This document shows, piece after piece, positions 7,007 through 13,802 of a stretch of 21,725 bases of DNA; the first letter of the stretch is position 1, and each line of letters opens with the position of its first letter. The stretch is from Bacillota bacterium (GTDB lineage: Bacteria; Bacillota; Bacilli; Paenibacillales; NBRC-103111). The position numbers were made by a program, and so were the translations under genes. Below the pieces are notes generated by a model, which did no database searches, was not told the DNA's origin, and was given only the letters and a program-made list of their open reading frames with translations. The DNA lies in assembly GCA_023388055.1 (NCBI GenBank), contig JAEWGW010000043.1, positions 1 to 21,725 of the forward strand, read 5' to 3'.

Positions 7007-7747
7007 TTATGAAGAAAAGGGTAAGGTCCTGCTGCAGGCGGATAATGGAGTTCCATCCACACGGCGGACTGCTTCGACGGTGGCCAATGCACCGGACAGA
7101 TTCTGGTAGATGGCGTTGCCTACTACTATAGTATGAGCAGCTTGTGCAGCCTGACTGGCCCGCTCCGGACCGTCAATGCCTCCCCCGTAAAACAGCCTGG
7201 CGGAGGTCAACCGCTCCTTCACCTGCCGGACCCAAACCATGTTGCCGAACACACCGCTGTACTCCACATAAAATATGGGGACACGGAACAGCTTGTCCGC
7301 CAAGGCCGCATAGGCCAGAACATCCTCCAGGGATTCCGGAGTTACGGCGCCAGTGAGCCCGGCAGCCGTCGATTGTTCATTGAGAATCACATAACCCTCT
7401 GCAGCAACCCGGCTCCAGTCCATATACGGCTCCGCATCTCTCAACACCTGCTGGTGGCGGCCGGTAATCCATTCCCCGCGGGATGTGTTCAGCACCGAAG
7501 GAACCAAATACCAGTCGAAACCCTGCACCAGCGCTTCATCTGTGGAAATTTCCAGGGCGCAGACCACAGGGTACCGCCGCAGCCGCTCCAATAATGCCGA
7601 AGTATTATCATAGGTAATACCGGAGGAGCCGCCGATGACAAACGCATCGGTGCCGGACCGGCAGAGCTTGTCCAACGCATCGTCGGACAGCACTTTTTCG
7701 GGATCCAGCTTGAAGATATGGCGCCAATGGGTAAAAGACTCTTGCAT
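7007..7747 (-). CDS. pcrB: Heptaprenylglyceryl phosphate synthase (PcrB)
   Basis: PcrB of Bacillota joins heptaprenyl diphosphate to sn-glycerol-1-phosphate, giving an archaeal-type ether lipid precursor. The 246-residue protein shows the TIM-barrel motifs of the family: FKLDPEK (12-18), DAFVIGGSSGIT (34-45), YVEYSG (160-165), YGGGID (187-192) and VVGNAIY (208-214). It is about 18 residues longer than B. subtilis PcrB, mostly as a C-terminal tail. The reading frame is open upstream to 7969, but that would overlap the divergent gene. ATG at 7747 has a good GGAAGGGG Shine-Dalgarno, and the family motifs start there. It is first in the operon with pcrA 30 nt downstream, and has a promoter at 7794-7822. 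Confidence 0.93.
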   Translation of the reverse strand: MQESFTHWRHIFKLDPEKVLSDDALDKLCRSGTDAFVIGGSSGITYDNTSALLERLRRYPVVCALEISTDEALVQGFDWYLVPSVLNTSRGEWITGRHQQVLRDAEPYMDWSRVAAEGYVILNEQSTAAGLTGAVTPESLEDVLAYAALADKLFRVPIFYVEYSGVFGNMVWVRQVKERLTSARLFYGGGIDGPERASQAAQAAHTIVVGNAIYQNLSGALATVEAVRRVDGTPLSACSRTLPFSS

Positions 7748-7793
7748 GGGAAACCCCTTCCTGCCGAATTGCAAAGGCCGCTTCTCTCTTTCA

Positions 7794-7822
7794 AGTCTAC
7801 GGGAGGCTGCACAGGGTGTCAA
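7794..7822 (-). promoter_or_regulatory. Promoter of pcrB-pcrA-ligA
   Basis: On the minus strand a consensus -35 TTGACA (7817-7822) is followed after 17 nt by TAGACT (7794-7799). The start of transcription should be near 7787, leaving a leader of about 40 nt before pcrB. Confidence 0.7.
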
Positions 7823-7834
7823 ATGGGTCTTTAG

Positions 7835-7854
7835 TTGTGCAAGTCTTTGCACAA
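7835..7854. promoter_or_regulatory. Perfect 20-bp palindrome between divergent genes, possible operator
   Basis: TTGTGCAA (7835-7842), GTCT, then TTGCACAA (7847-7854) form an exact 8-bp inverted repeat with a 4-bp centre. It lies 12 bp upstream of the pcrB -35 box and on the opposite side covers a possible -35 of the plus-strand gene at 7938. The outer TTGTG/CACAA resembles Rex sites, but the dyad is 2 bp longer than a Rex box, so the binding protein is not identified. Confidence 0.6.
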
Positions 7855-7878
7855 ATTCAAGATTAACTGTGCTATATT
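7847..7878 (+). promoter_or_regulatory. Possible promoter for the gene at 7938
   Basis: An extended -10 (TGCTATATT, with TATATT at 7873-7878) lies about 60 bp before the start codon. The best -35-like sequence is TTGCAC (7847-7852), part of the palindrome, but the spacing of 20 nt is long, so the -10 would carry most of the strength. Weak support. Confidence 0.4.
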
Positions 7879-7937
7879 GGATACAGGCAAGCATTAAGTC
7901 GTAGGTTATTAGTCTCTTAATAAAGGGGAAGGAACAC

Positions 7938-8435
7938 ATGCCCAAGACCATACTGTTGGAAATTGACATTGAAGAGGGGGAAGATTACGTTGTCAAGGAG
8001 CTTCTAGCTTACCTGGCATACACGAAACGGATTAAGAAGTATCTGTGGCAGGAAAAAGAAAGCGCCCCCCTCCGAAACGCGGTTCCGGGTGCTCCGGTTA
8101 CCCCCGCGGTCCAGCGGCCTTCTCCCAAAGAGGCGCCTGCCGCCGCCAAACCTCCGGCAGTTTCCCCGAAGCCGGCGATCATGCCGCCGGGGCCCAAAAA
8201 TGTGGAAGCCTCCCAAATGATGATGTCCATGCTGGAGGATCTCTCCCGGTGGAAAAAGGAAAATAGGCTGATCCGTTTGAAGGCGTTGAAGGGCAAGGGC
8301 CAATTCCTGGACATCGCCTGCAAAATTGTCAGCCATGACGCCGATGTAGGTACAGTTACCGTATACGATGTGGACCGGAAGGTTGTAGAAACTGTACGTC
8401 TGACGGAAATTGAGGATATGGCTCAGGCGCTGTGA
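7938..8435 (+). CDS. Hypothetical protein with Pro/Ala-rich linker
   Basis: I do not recognise a family. The 165-residue protein is predicted soluble with no signal peptide. Three parts are visible: a charged N-terminal region (about 1-45, starting MPKTILLEIDIEEGED), a linker rich in proline, alanine and lysine (about 46-92), and a C-terminal region (about 95-165). The last has a methionine-rich helix (MMMSMLEDLSRWKKE) followed by strand-like stretches ending near VTVYDVDRKVVETVRL. The linker suggests two small domains joined flexibly. The start has a strong Shine-Dalgarno (AAGGGGAAGGA). It is transcribed away from pcrB, shares the 190-bp divergent region with it, and stands alone with its own terminator. 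A link to PcrB-related lipid or repair functions would be speculation. Confidence 0.85.
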   Translation: MPKTILLEIDIEEGEDYVVKELLAYLAYTKRIKKYLWQEKESAPLRNAVPGAPVTPAVQRPSPKEAPAAAKPPAVSPKPAIMPPGPKNVEASQMMMSMLEDLSRWKKENRLIRLKALKGKGQFLDIACKIVSHDADVGTVTVYDVDRKVVETVRLTEIEDMAQAL

Positions 8436-8492
8436 AGTGCGAACGTGATCCACAAAACATCTCTTATGCCGAATTCTAAAGCTCCCCTGCAG

Positions 8493-8516
8493 CTCCCGCC
8501 TGCAGCGGGAGTTTTT
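8493..8516 (+). terminator. Rho-independent terminator
   Basis: CTCCCGC (8493-8499) pairs perfectly with GCGGGAG (8505-8511) over a 5-nt loop, followed by TTTTT. It ends the single-gene unit at 7938-8435. Confidence 0.9.
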
Positions 8517-8558
8517 GGTATGGAGCGGAAGATGGGGAATACTATCCCTGAGGCTTTT

Positions 8559-8587
8559 TTGACAAAAGCCATTACGTCTTCTATAAA
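8559..8587 (+). promoter_or_regulatory. Possible promoter overlapping the Shine-Dalgarno of the next gene
   Basis: TTGACA (8559-8564), 17 nt, TATAAA (8582-8587) is a near-consensus match, but the -10 touches the Shine-Dalgarno AGGAGGG (8588-8594). Transcripts from it would start at about 8594, leaving almost no leader before ATG 8600. It may serve a different start, or be a chance match. Confidence 0.45.
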
Positions 8588-8599
8588 AGGAGGGTTGTT

Positions 8600-9100
8600 A
8601 TGTCTTACGATGTGCGCACCGGATTTCCGGATTGGCTCCGTCTGTGGATTCGGACTGCCGCCATAGCGGTTTTTCTCCTCGCGGCCGTACTGGTGTCGCC
8701 AGCTGCCGGAGAGGCTGCCGAAGCGGATCCGCAAGGGCAGATCGAACGCTTCGATGTCCGGAAGGGCCAGGTCACGGCCCGTATTCCGGTAACGGCGGAG
8801 ATGCAGCAGGAGCTCAGCCGGCTGGCCCAATCCGCATCGGGCTCGGCAGGCACCTTCCGGATTGATCCCGATGACGGTACGGTGCTGCATTTTCCTTTGC
8901 GGCCGGCCCTGGAAATCCGGCAGCCCGGCTTCTATGCGTTAGCCGCGGAGGCGTATCTGTTCCTGCCCAAGGGGCGGGAGCCGTACATTCTGTTCTTCTC
9001 CGAGGAAAACCAACCCCGGCTGTTCGGCCTGAAGCATCCCGTCAACCGGCTGCTGTCGCTGTGCGGCTGGGAGGATGCGTATGCACCTGCCGGGCAATAA
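8600..9100 (+). CDS. Hypothetical secreted or membrane-anchored protein
   Basis: The family is not recognised. The 166-residue protein has a basic N-terminus and one hydrophobic segment (about residues 17-35: IRTAAIAVFLLAAVLVS), followed by small residues and alanines. This looks like a signal peptide with cleavage near residue 40, or an N-terminal anchor. The rest is a single domain of mixed strands and helices with no cysteine motif except one Cys near the end. The Shine-Dalgarno AAAGGAGGG is strong. The 3' end overlaps the next gene by 20 bp, and the Shine-Dalgarno of that gene lies within this coding region, so the two are probably co-expressed. Confidence 0.78.
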   Translation: MSYDVRTGFPDWLRLWIRTAAIAVFLLAAVLVSPAAGEAAEADPQGQIERFDVRKGQVTARIPVTAEMQQELSRLAQSASGSAGTFRIDPDDGTVLHFPLRPALEIRQPGFYALAAEAYLFLPKGREPYILFFSEENQPRLFGLKHPVNRLLSLCGWEDAYAPAGQ

Positions 9101-9392
9101 GATGTCCGCCCCCTGCGCCCTGTGCGGACGGGCAGGGGTCTCGACCACTGTCCATCACCTGGTTCCCCGGGAGATGGGCGGCAGTCTCAAGCCCACTGCC
9201 CTGCTATGCCACCCGTGCCACAAGCAGCTGCACGCGCTTTATACCAATGAGGAGCTGGCGGCGCGGCTCTCCAGCATTGCGGCCCTGCAGGCGGATGAGC
9301 AAATCGGGCGGTACCTGAAATGGATCCGAAAGCAGCCGCCGGAGACCATTCCCCGGACCCGGAAGTCCAGGGCCGTGCGGGGAGAACGGTGA
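9081..9392 (+). CDS. HNH-like zinc-binding protein (possible HNH nuclease)
   Basis: The 103-residue protein has CALC (C12, C15), HHLVPREMGG (H25, H26), CHPCH (C43, C46, H47) and H51. This arrangement fits small HNH-type proteins with a structural zinc held by two CxxC pairs and a histidine-based active site, like the YisB group in Bacillus. The HHLVP and CHKQLH parts fit the beta-beta-alpha-metal fold. The start is ATG at 9081, 6 nt after GGGAGG; ATG at 9075 is too close to that Shine-Dalgarno, and ATG at 9102 lacks one. It overlaps the preceding secreted-protein gene and faces the DUF1835 gene. Its substrate is unknown, and nothing next to it indicates phage packaging or restriction. Confidence 0.82.
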   Translation: MHLPGNKMSAPCALCGRAGVSTTVHHLVPREMGGSLKPTALLCHPCHKQLHALYTNEELAARLSSIAALQADEQIGRYLKWIRKQPPETIPRTRKSRAVRGER

Positions 9393-9418
9393 GAAGGTGC
9401 GTACACCCCCCGGGAAGA

Positions 9419-10441
9419 TTACGCGCCGTGCACCAGCCGCTTACGGTTCTCATCCCAGCGCCATACCGGCTCGTCAGCCGCTGCCTTGAGCTGAACCCCG
9501 CCTAACAGCCGGTCCACACCGCCCAGCTTGACGTAATCCGCCTTGCCGGCCAGCACATCCTGCCCGTCCGGAGTCAGATGGACGGTGAAGCCCGGCAGCG
9601 GACCCGCGTCTCCATAGCGGGGGAGTTCATCGGGTATACTGAGCCGCAGCAGGGGAGCCGGACCCGTGCCCAGCCGCCGCAGGTATGCCCAAAAGGCCAG
9701 ATCCCCGATGCCAAAGAGGGGAAGCGGGCCGGTTGCGGCCTGGAACAGCGGCAGCAGATGGTGGATGCCGGCGCTGACGGCCTGCAGCGCCGCGCGCTCT
9801 ACGCGCCCCAGTCCGTCCGTCACGGACGGGAAGCGGCTCAGGTGCGCGGCGAAGGCCTCCCGCAGAAAAGGCAGCGTCGCTGTGTCGGCCTGGAGCAGAG
9901 CTTCCACCGACCGCGGGTCGGGGGAAGCGTAGGCCTCCCAGGCCTGGCGGCCCAGCGCCAGCGCTTCTGCGGGGACGGGGCGCCGCCCGGGGTAAAGCCC
10001 GGCCAGCTGCTCCGCGGTAAGCTGGCCCAGCCCGTGAAACGGCTCGATCCCCGGATACGAGCCGATGGTGACGAGCTGGATGCGGAGGGGCTCTCTGCCG
10101 CCCTCCGCATCCAGCTGCGCCAGACGATGCAGCAGGTACGCCTGCATCGTCTGATCGAAGAGATCGTGCTCCATCCAGAGCACGATCTCTTCGCCTTGGG
10201 CGGCGGCCCGGGCCAGCGCCGCCTCCTGCTCGCCGCAGGTTCCGGCGAACAGCGCCTGCGGGATGCCGTAGGTCTCCTCCATCCAGGCTGCGCGCTTCTC
10301 CCGGAAGGCAGGCCCATCCATCTGCAGTGCCACCGGCCCCTCCGTGTAATCCTCCCGCCATGGCAAAAACGTTCCTTCGATCCCGGTTTTCTTCAGCTTT
10401 TCCGCAACCGCATCCCCGTTGGTAATATGCAGCACTATCAT
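9419..10441 (-). CDS. DUF1835 domain-containing protein
   Basis: The 340-residue protein opens with MIVLHITNGDAVAEKL, continues with LPWREDYTEGPV and has the WMEHDLFDQ motif near residue 90. These are hallmarks of the DUF1835 family as I remember it. No function is firmly known for the family. There are no membrane segments or signal peptide, so it is cytoplasmic. The C-terminal third (about 240-340) looks like a winged-helix-like or DUF3658-type region, but this is uncertain. The start is ATG at 10441 behind AGGAAGGGAG. A TATAAT box (10474-10479 on the other strand) stands 33 bp upstream, with only a weak -35. It is a single-gene unit, convergent with the HNH gene with just 26 bp between, and no clear terminator is seen there. 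The coding GC content is very high. Confidence 0.82.
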   Translation of the reverse strand: MIVLHITNGDAVAEKLKKTGIEGTFLPWREDYTEGPVALQMDGPAFREKRAAWMEETYGIPQALFAGTCGEQEAALARAAAQGEEIVLWMEHDLFDQTMQAYLLHRLAQLDAEGGREPLRIQLVTIGSYPGIEPFHGLGQLTAEQLAGLYPGRRPVPAEALALGRQAWEAYASPDPRSVEALLQADTATLPFLREAFAAHLSRFPSVTDGLGRVERAALQAVSAGIHHLLPLFQAATGPLPLFGIGDLAFWAYLRRLGTGPAPLLRLSIPDELPRYGDAGPLPGFTVHLTPDGQDVLAGKADYVKLGGVDRLLGGVQLKAAADEPVWRWDENRKRLVHGA

Positions 10442-10473
10442 GCACTCCCTTCCTGATTCCTCGCTCTATCCCC

Positions 10474-10479
10474 ATTATA
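10474..10479 (-). promoter_or_regulatory. -10 box for the DUF1835 gene
   Basis: A perfect TATAAT on the minus strand lies 32 bp before the start codon. No good -35 stands 17 nt upstream (closest ATGTTT), so the promoter is only partly supported. Confidence 0.45.
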
Positions 10480-10551
10480 TCCCATGTTGCCAAAGGAAAC
10501 ATACATTCGCCTGAATTTATTGCCGTTCCCCGCCATTCGCTAAGGTATGAT

Positions 10552-10586
10552 AAAAAGCCGGGAACCCTTAGGTGCGGTACCCGGCT
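10552..10586 (-). terminator. Terminator of the GldA/F/G-like operon
   Basis: On the minus strand AGCCGGGTACC (10576-10586) pairs with GGTTCCCGGCT (10556-10566) with one mismatch around a 9-nt loop, then TTTTT. It starts 30 bp beyond the stop of the DUF4340 gene. Confidence 0.9.
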
Positions 10587-10616
10587 GGACAATCTCTTTA
10601 CTTTTATATGGAGAAG

Positions 10617-11588
10617 CTATTGCCCCGACGGGGCAGGTGAGGCGCTGGCTGGTGCAGGGCTGGCCTCGGCGGGCTTCGCCGTTAATAGCTCCTTCAGCCT
10701 GGCAGCCACGGCGTCCATATCGGAAGCACCGAGAGCGAAGGCGAAGACTCCGTCTGTTTTGGCCACCCGGACCAACTGGTTATCGATTTTACCTTCATAT
10801 ACTATGGGCGTTCCCTCGGTTTGCGTTAGGGTCACCTTCAGCTCGGGGGCGGTCCATTCCACCTCCGACCGTTTTTTGGGGAGACGGTCCGTGGACAGGA
10901 AGAGCAGCTGATCCAGGACCCCGCTGCCCTCCTCCGGCTTCAGCTCCTTCTCCCCCAGCTTCCAAGCGGATTCGTATGCTTTTTTGGCCGGGTCGGTTTT
11001 GGTGAGGGTCCATGTTTCCCCCTTCCACTCCAGAGTCAGGGCGGTTACCTTGTCATACTCCACCTTGAACACGGATTTATCCAGGAAATCCTCGGCGCTT
11101 TTGCTGATGTTGGCAAGTTTAGTATCATCCGCTTCATATACGGTGGCGGCGTCGCCGGTCTTCATATAGGTGGTCCCGGCCACCGGCAGCGGGTTGCCGA
11201 TCAGCACTGTCTTTTTGCTGCCGTCTGCAAGCACTGCCTCTACCTGCTGCAGCGGTTGGTCCAGACCGAATTCACCCAGGTTGGCAGGAGCTTCGTCCAC
11301 AATCCCTTTCACTGTCAGCGTAGCCAGGGATTCCGCCACCGCATCCGCCGCATACGATTCCACTGGATACGCCTCCGGAGCGGTCATTTCCCAGCCGTCT
11401 GCGGTCCGCTTCAGCTGCACGGCGTTGGCCCCGGTGCCCAGCTTCAGCTCCTTCACGTCGGCGCTTTTTACGGCAAACAGCTCCTGATCCGTCTTGACCT
11501 CTTCCTTAAAGAAGTTTTCACTCTTGGCATAAGCATAACCGCCGATGAGGACGGCCAGGAGAATCAAGGCAGGCAGGAATTTCTTCAT
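10617..11588 (-). CDS. DUF4340 domain-containing membrane-anchored protein
   Basis: The 323-residue protein has one N-terminal hydrophobic segment (MKKFLPALILLAVLIGGYAYA) that works as an uncleaved anchor or signal. An extracellular part of DUF4340 type follows, with repeated units of the form VKELKLGTGANAVQLKRTADGWEM, FGLDQP and VLIGNPLPVAGTTYMK. Its C-terminus is low-complexity Ala/Pro/Ser (about the last 20 residues). DUF4340 proteins are regularly encoded after GldG-like proteins and are thought to form part of the same exporter system. The ATG at 11588 overlaps the stop of the GldG-like gene (ATGA) and has GGAGGAGAAAGGG in front; an upstream in-frame GTG lies within that Shine-Dalgarno and is less likely. 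It is the last gene of a four-gene operon, followed by a strong terminator. Its biochemical role is unknown. Confidence 0.86.
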   Translation of the reverse strand: MKKFLPALILLAVLIGGYAYAKSENFFKEEVKTDQELFAVKSADVKELKLGTGANAVQLKRTADGWEMTAPEAYPVESYAADAVAESLATLTVKGIVDEAPANLGEFGLDQPLQQVEAVLADGSKKTVLIGNPLPVAGTTYMKTGDAATVYEADDTKLANISKSAEDFLDKSVFKVEYDKVTALTLEWKGETWTLTKTDPAKKAYESAWKLGEKELKPEEGSGVLDQLLFLSTDRLPKKRSEVEWTAPELKVTLTQTEGTPIVYEGKIDNQLVRVAKTDGVFAFALGASDMDAVAARLKELLTAKPAEASPAPASASPAPSGQ

Positions 11589-12988
11589 CCCTTTCTCCTC
11601 CTCCACCAGACTGCTCCACCTGCCGCCAGGAAGGCCAGCGGGAAGACGGCGATGGTTCCCCAGAAGATCAGCTTCTGCTTGGACATGGAAATGTAAACCT
11701 GCTCCGGCGCCGTTTCCTCTCTTGGCCGGATGGTCACCACATCCTTCTGCTCATTGAGCCAGCCGGCACTATTCAGGGCAAAATCCCGGTTGCTCTGCTC
11801 GGCGATCCAGTCGTCCCGCAGGAACATGCCGTTACCGATCACCACCGCCTTGGGTTTATCATCCTGAGTGGTGACCGCATAAGCCAGATCCAGCGGACCC
11901 GCCAGGTCGCCATCGGTTTTTTTGATGGTATCCTGGGTCAATTGTGTGTTGGCCGTGGTAAAGGGCGCCAGGTTCTTTTTGCCGTAGCCGGCATCGCTGG
12001 TCCGCAGCAGGGCGCTGAGCTTGTAATCGGCAAAATCCTTCACCGTAGACAGAGACATCGCTGCCGGGAGAGCAACAATGGCCCGCTGCTCCTCCAGCTT
12101 GGTCACAATGTCGTGATAGCCGTACTGGGGCACGATGGTCAACGGATTAGCCGACAGTGTCTTGGAGGACTCAATGACAAGGGCGTTGTCATTTTGCACC
12201 CCGACGGCAGACAGCACCTTGTTCCAGTTGGCCCATTTCGCCATCTCATTGGCCAGTCCCACCGCGATATAGAGCTTGCCTTTATTTTTGACAAAATCGG
12301 TAATCAGCGTGGCCTCCTGCTCGGTAGCGTCCTTTTGCGGAGCCAGAATGAGCAGGGTTTCCGCATCCTCGGGGACGGCCCCTGCCGAAAACAGGTTAAG
12401 CTCCTTGATCTCCATGCCTTCATTCTCCAGCCCGCTCCTGAAGGCGGAGGCATCGGAGAGGGTCACCTCATTATGCCCGGTAATGGCATAGGCGATATGC
12501 TTTTGCCCGGAGGTCAGATCCACCAGTGCCTGGGTGAATTTGGACTCACCGCTGAAGGTATAGGTGGTCTGCTGGGAGCCGTAGCCGAACAGCTCGGAGC
12601 TGGTGACGCTTTTGGTTTGGCCGCCGCTTTCAAAAATAATGGTGCCGTACGAGCCGATCTCATATTTTTGCGCCAACGAGGGGTTTTTCTTGGGGTCTAC
12701 TTCCTCCCAGGTAAATTTGCCGCTGCGCTTCTGGTATTCGTCCAGCAGATCCTTGATCTGGCGGCTGACCACCCCTTGCCCGGGATCGGTAAACGCAATA
12801 GCATGAACGTCCTTCTCCAGATTTTTCAGGGTGGTAATGGTTTTATCGGACAGGGTGAATTTTTTGTTGGCGGTCAAGTCCCACTGGGCCCCCTTCAAGG
12901 AGTGCAGGAAGATGGTAAGCAGGATAAATATCCCCACTACCGCCACTGACAACACGGCGGCGTTAGCGCCTTTAATCCAATTTTTCAC
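11585..12988 (-). CDS. GldG-like ABC exporter auxiliary protein
   Basis: The 467-residue protein has a membrane segment near residues 10-30, a long outside domain and a second membrane segment near 440-460, followed by the basic tail WWRRRKG. The outside part carries features of the GldG / ABC-2 auxiliary family: KKFTLSDKTITTLKNLEKDVHAIAFTDPG, the YEIGSYGTIIFESGG stretch, AYAITGHNE, and LAPQKDATEQEATLITDFVKNKGKL. These proteins pair with a GldA ATPase and a GldF permease; in Bacteroidota they belong to gliding, but in Bacillota that role is not established. The start is GTG at 12988, 7 nt after GGAGGA. Unlike the other joints of this operon, it is separated from the upstream permease gene by 103 bp that carry a tandem hairpin repeat. 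Confidence 0.87.
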   Translation of the reverse strand: MKNWIKGANAAVLSVAVVGIFILLTIFLHSLKGAQWDLTANKKFTLSDKTITTLKNLEKDVHAIAFTDPGQGVVSRQIKDLLDEYQKRSGKFTWEEVDPKKNPSLAQKYEIGSYGTIIFESGGQTKSVTSSELFGYGSQQTTYTFSGESKFTQALVDLTSGQKHIAYAITGHNEVTLSDASAFRSGLENEGMEIKELNLFSAGAVPEDAETLLILAPQKDATEQEATLITDFVKNKGKLYIAVGLANEMAKWANWNKVLSAVGVQNDNALVIESSKTLSANPLTIVPQYGYHDIVTKLEEQRAIVALPAAMSLSTVKDFADYKLSALLRTSDAGYGKKNLAPFTTANTQLTQDTIKKTDGDLAGPLDLAYAVTTQDDKPKAVVIGNGMFLRDDWIAEQSNRDFALNSAGWLNEQKDVVTIRPREETAPEQVYISMSKQKLIFWGTIAVFPLAFLAAGGAVWWRRRKG

Positions 12989-13000
12989 AGTCGTATCCTC

Positions 13001-13080
13001 CTAAGGGCTTTCTGAAAGGAAAGCCTACTTCGTAAGCATCTGCTGAGTTTTCGCGGGAGCGAAAACTGGCTTCGTAAGCA
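13001..13080 (-). repeat. Tandem hairpin repeat in front of the GldG-like gene
   Basis: On the minus strand two units follow one another. Each starts with the 11-mer TGCTTACGAAG (complement of 13070-13080 and of 13028-13038) and continues into a hairpin. Unit 1 has AGTTTTCGC/GCGAAAACT (13046-13067, loop of 4). Unit 2 has GGCTTTC/GAAAGCC (13006-13025, loop of 6) and then runs directly into CCTTAGGAGGA, the Shine-Dalgarno of the GldG-like gene. A related unit precedes the U32 gene at 17883-17950. Confidence 0.7.
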
Positions 13081-13091
13081 CCGCTCCACAC

Positions 13092-13802
13092 TCATCTCCA
13101 CCGTTTGCGCTCCAGCACCTGCACGCTCAGGACCAGGAACATGACCACCATCGTCACGTAGAACAGCACGTCAGCCAGGTCAAAGATGCCCTTCTGCAGA
13201 TTGGTCAGCCGTTGGACGATGGAGAATTGTGCGAAGATATCCCGGGCAGAGGAAAACAGGCTGTAGCCCAGCCAGTCAATGACCCACAGCAGGAGCAGCA
13301 TGGCAAACGCCGCAATGCCCGCGATCATCTGATGGGAGGACAGGGACGAGCAGAACAGCCCAACAGCCATCATGGCTGCCCCCAGGAGGAACAGGCTCAG
13401 ATATGACAGCCACAGGACGGGCTGATCCAGTGAACCATAGGTGCCCATAATTGCCGGATACAGGAGGCTAAAGGCTACCAGCAGGAAGTGTACCAGCAGA
13501 GCGGCCATGTATTTGCCCATGACAATTTCCGTCAGACTGGCCGGTGAGGTAAGCAGCAGCTCGTCCGTTCCCTGCCGCAGCTCCTCGGACACCAGACGCA
13601 TGGTCAGAAGCGGGATGACGAACAGGTAGAACAGGATCATATTGGACATCAGCGGACGCATATCCACGGTGAAGGACGAGAGAAAGTCATTGGCAAAAAA
13701 GAACCCCGCCAACAAAAAGTAAAAGGCAAACGCCACATATGCCACCGGGGAATAAAAATACATCTGAAGCTCCTTGCGGCAAATCGCCCAGGCTCTACGC
13801 AC
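13092..13802 (-). CDS. ABC-2 type transporter permease (GldF-like)
   Basis: The 236-residue protein has six hydrophobic segments (about residues 18-38, 52-73, 98-120, 130-150, 157-180 and 210-230). It has the ABC-2 features ICRKELQMYFYSPVAY at the start and RLVSEELRQGTDELLLTSP before the third segment, the region that couples to the ATPase. It is the membrane part of an exporter formed with the ATPase encoded just upstream. Their genes overlap by 8 bp, which implies coupled translation. The start is ATG at 13802. The cargo is unknown. Confidence 0.88.
   Translation of the reverse strand: MRRAWAICRKELQMYFYSPVAYVAFAFYFLLAGFFFANDFLSSFTVDMRPLMSNMILFYLFVIPLLTMRLVSEELRQGTDELLLTSPASLTEIVMGKYMAALLVHFLLVAFSLLYPAIMGTYGSLDQPVLWLSYLSLFLLGAAMMAVGLFCSSLSSHQMIAGIAAFAMLLLLWVIDWLGYSLFSSARDIFAQFSIVQRLTNLQKGIFDLADVLFYVTMVVMFLVLSVQVLERKRWR

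Noticed and set aside
7835..7854. Palindrome as a Rex operator
   Set aside because: Rex boxes are 18 bp (TTGTGAA-N4-TTCACAA); this dyad is 20 bp with C/G inside the arms, so only the outer five bases agree.
7748..7969. N-terminal extension of pcrB to 7969
   Set aside because: It would overlap the divergent gene and its promoters; ATG 7747 has the Shine-Dalgarno and the family sequence starts there.
9627..10592. Second long minus-strand frame overlapping the DUF1835 gene
   Set aside because: Arg/Gly/Ala-rich shadow frame of a very GC-rich gene; only the 9419-10441 frame has recognisable motifs and a ribosome site.
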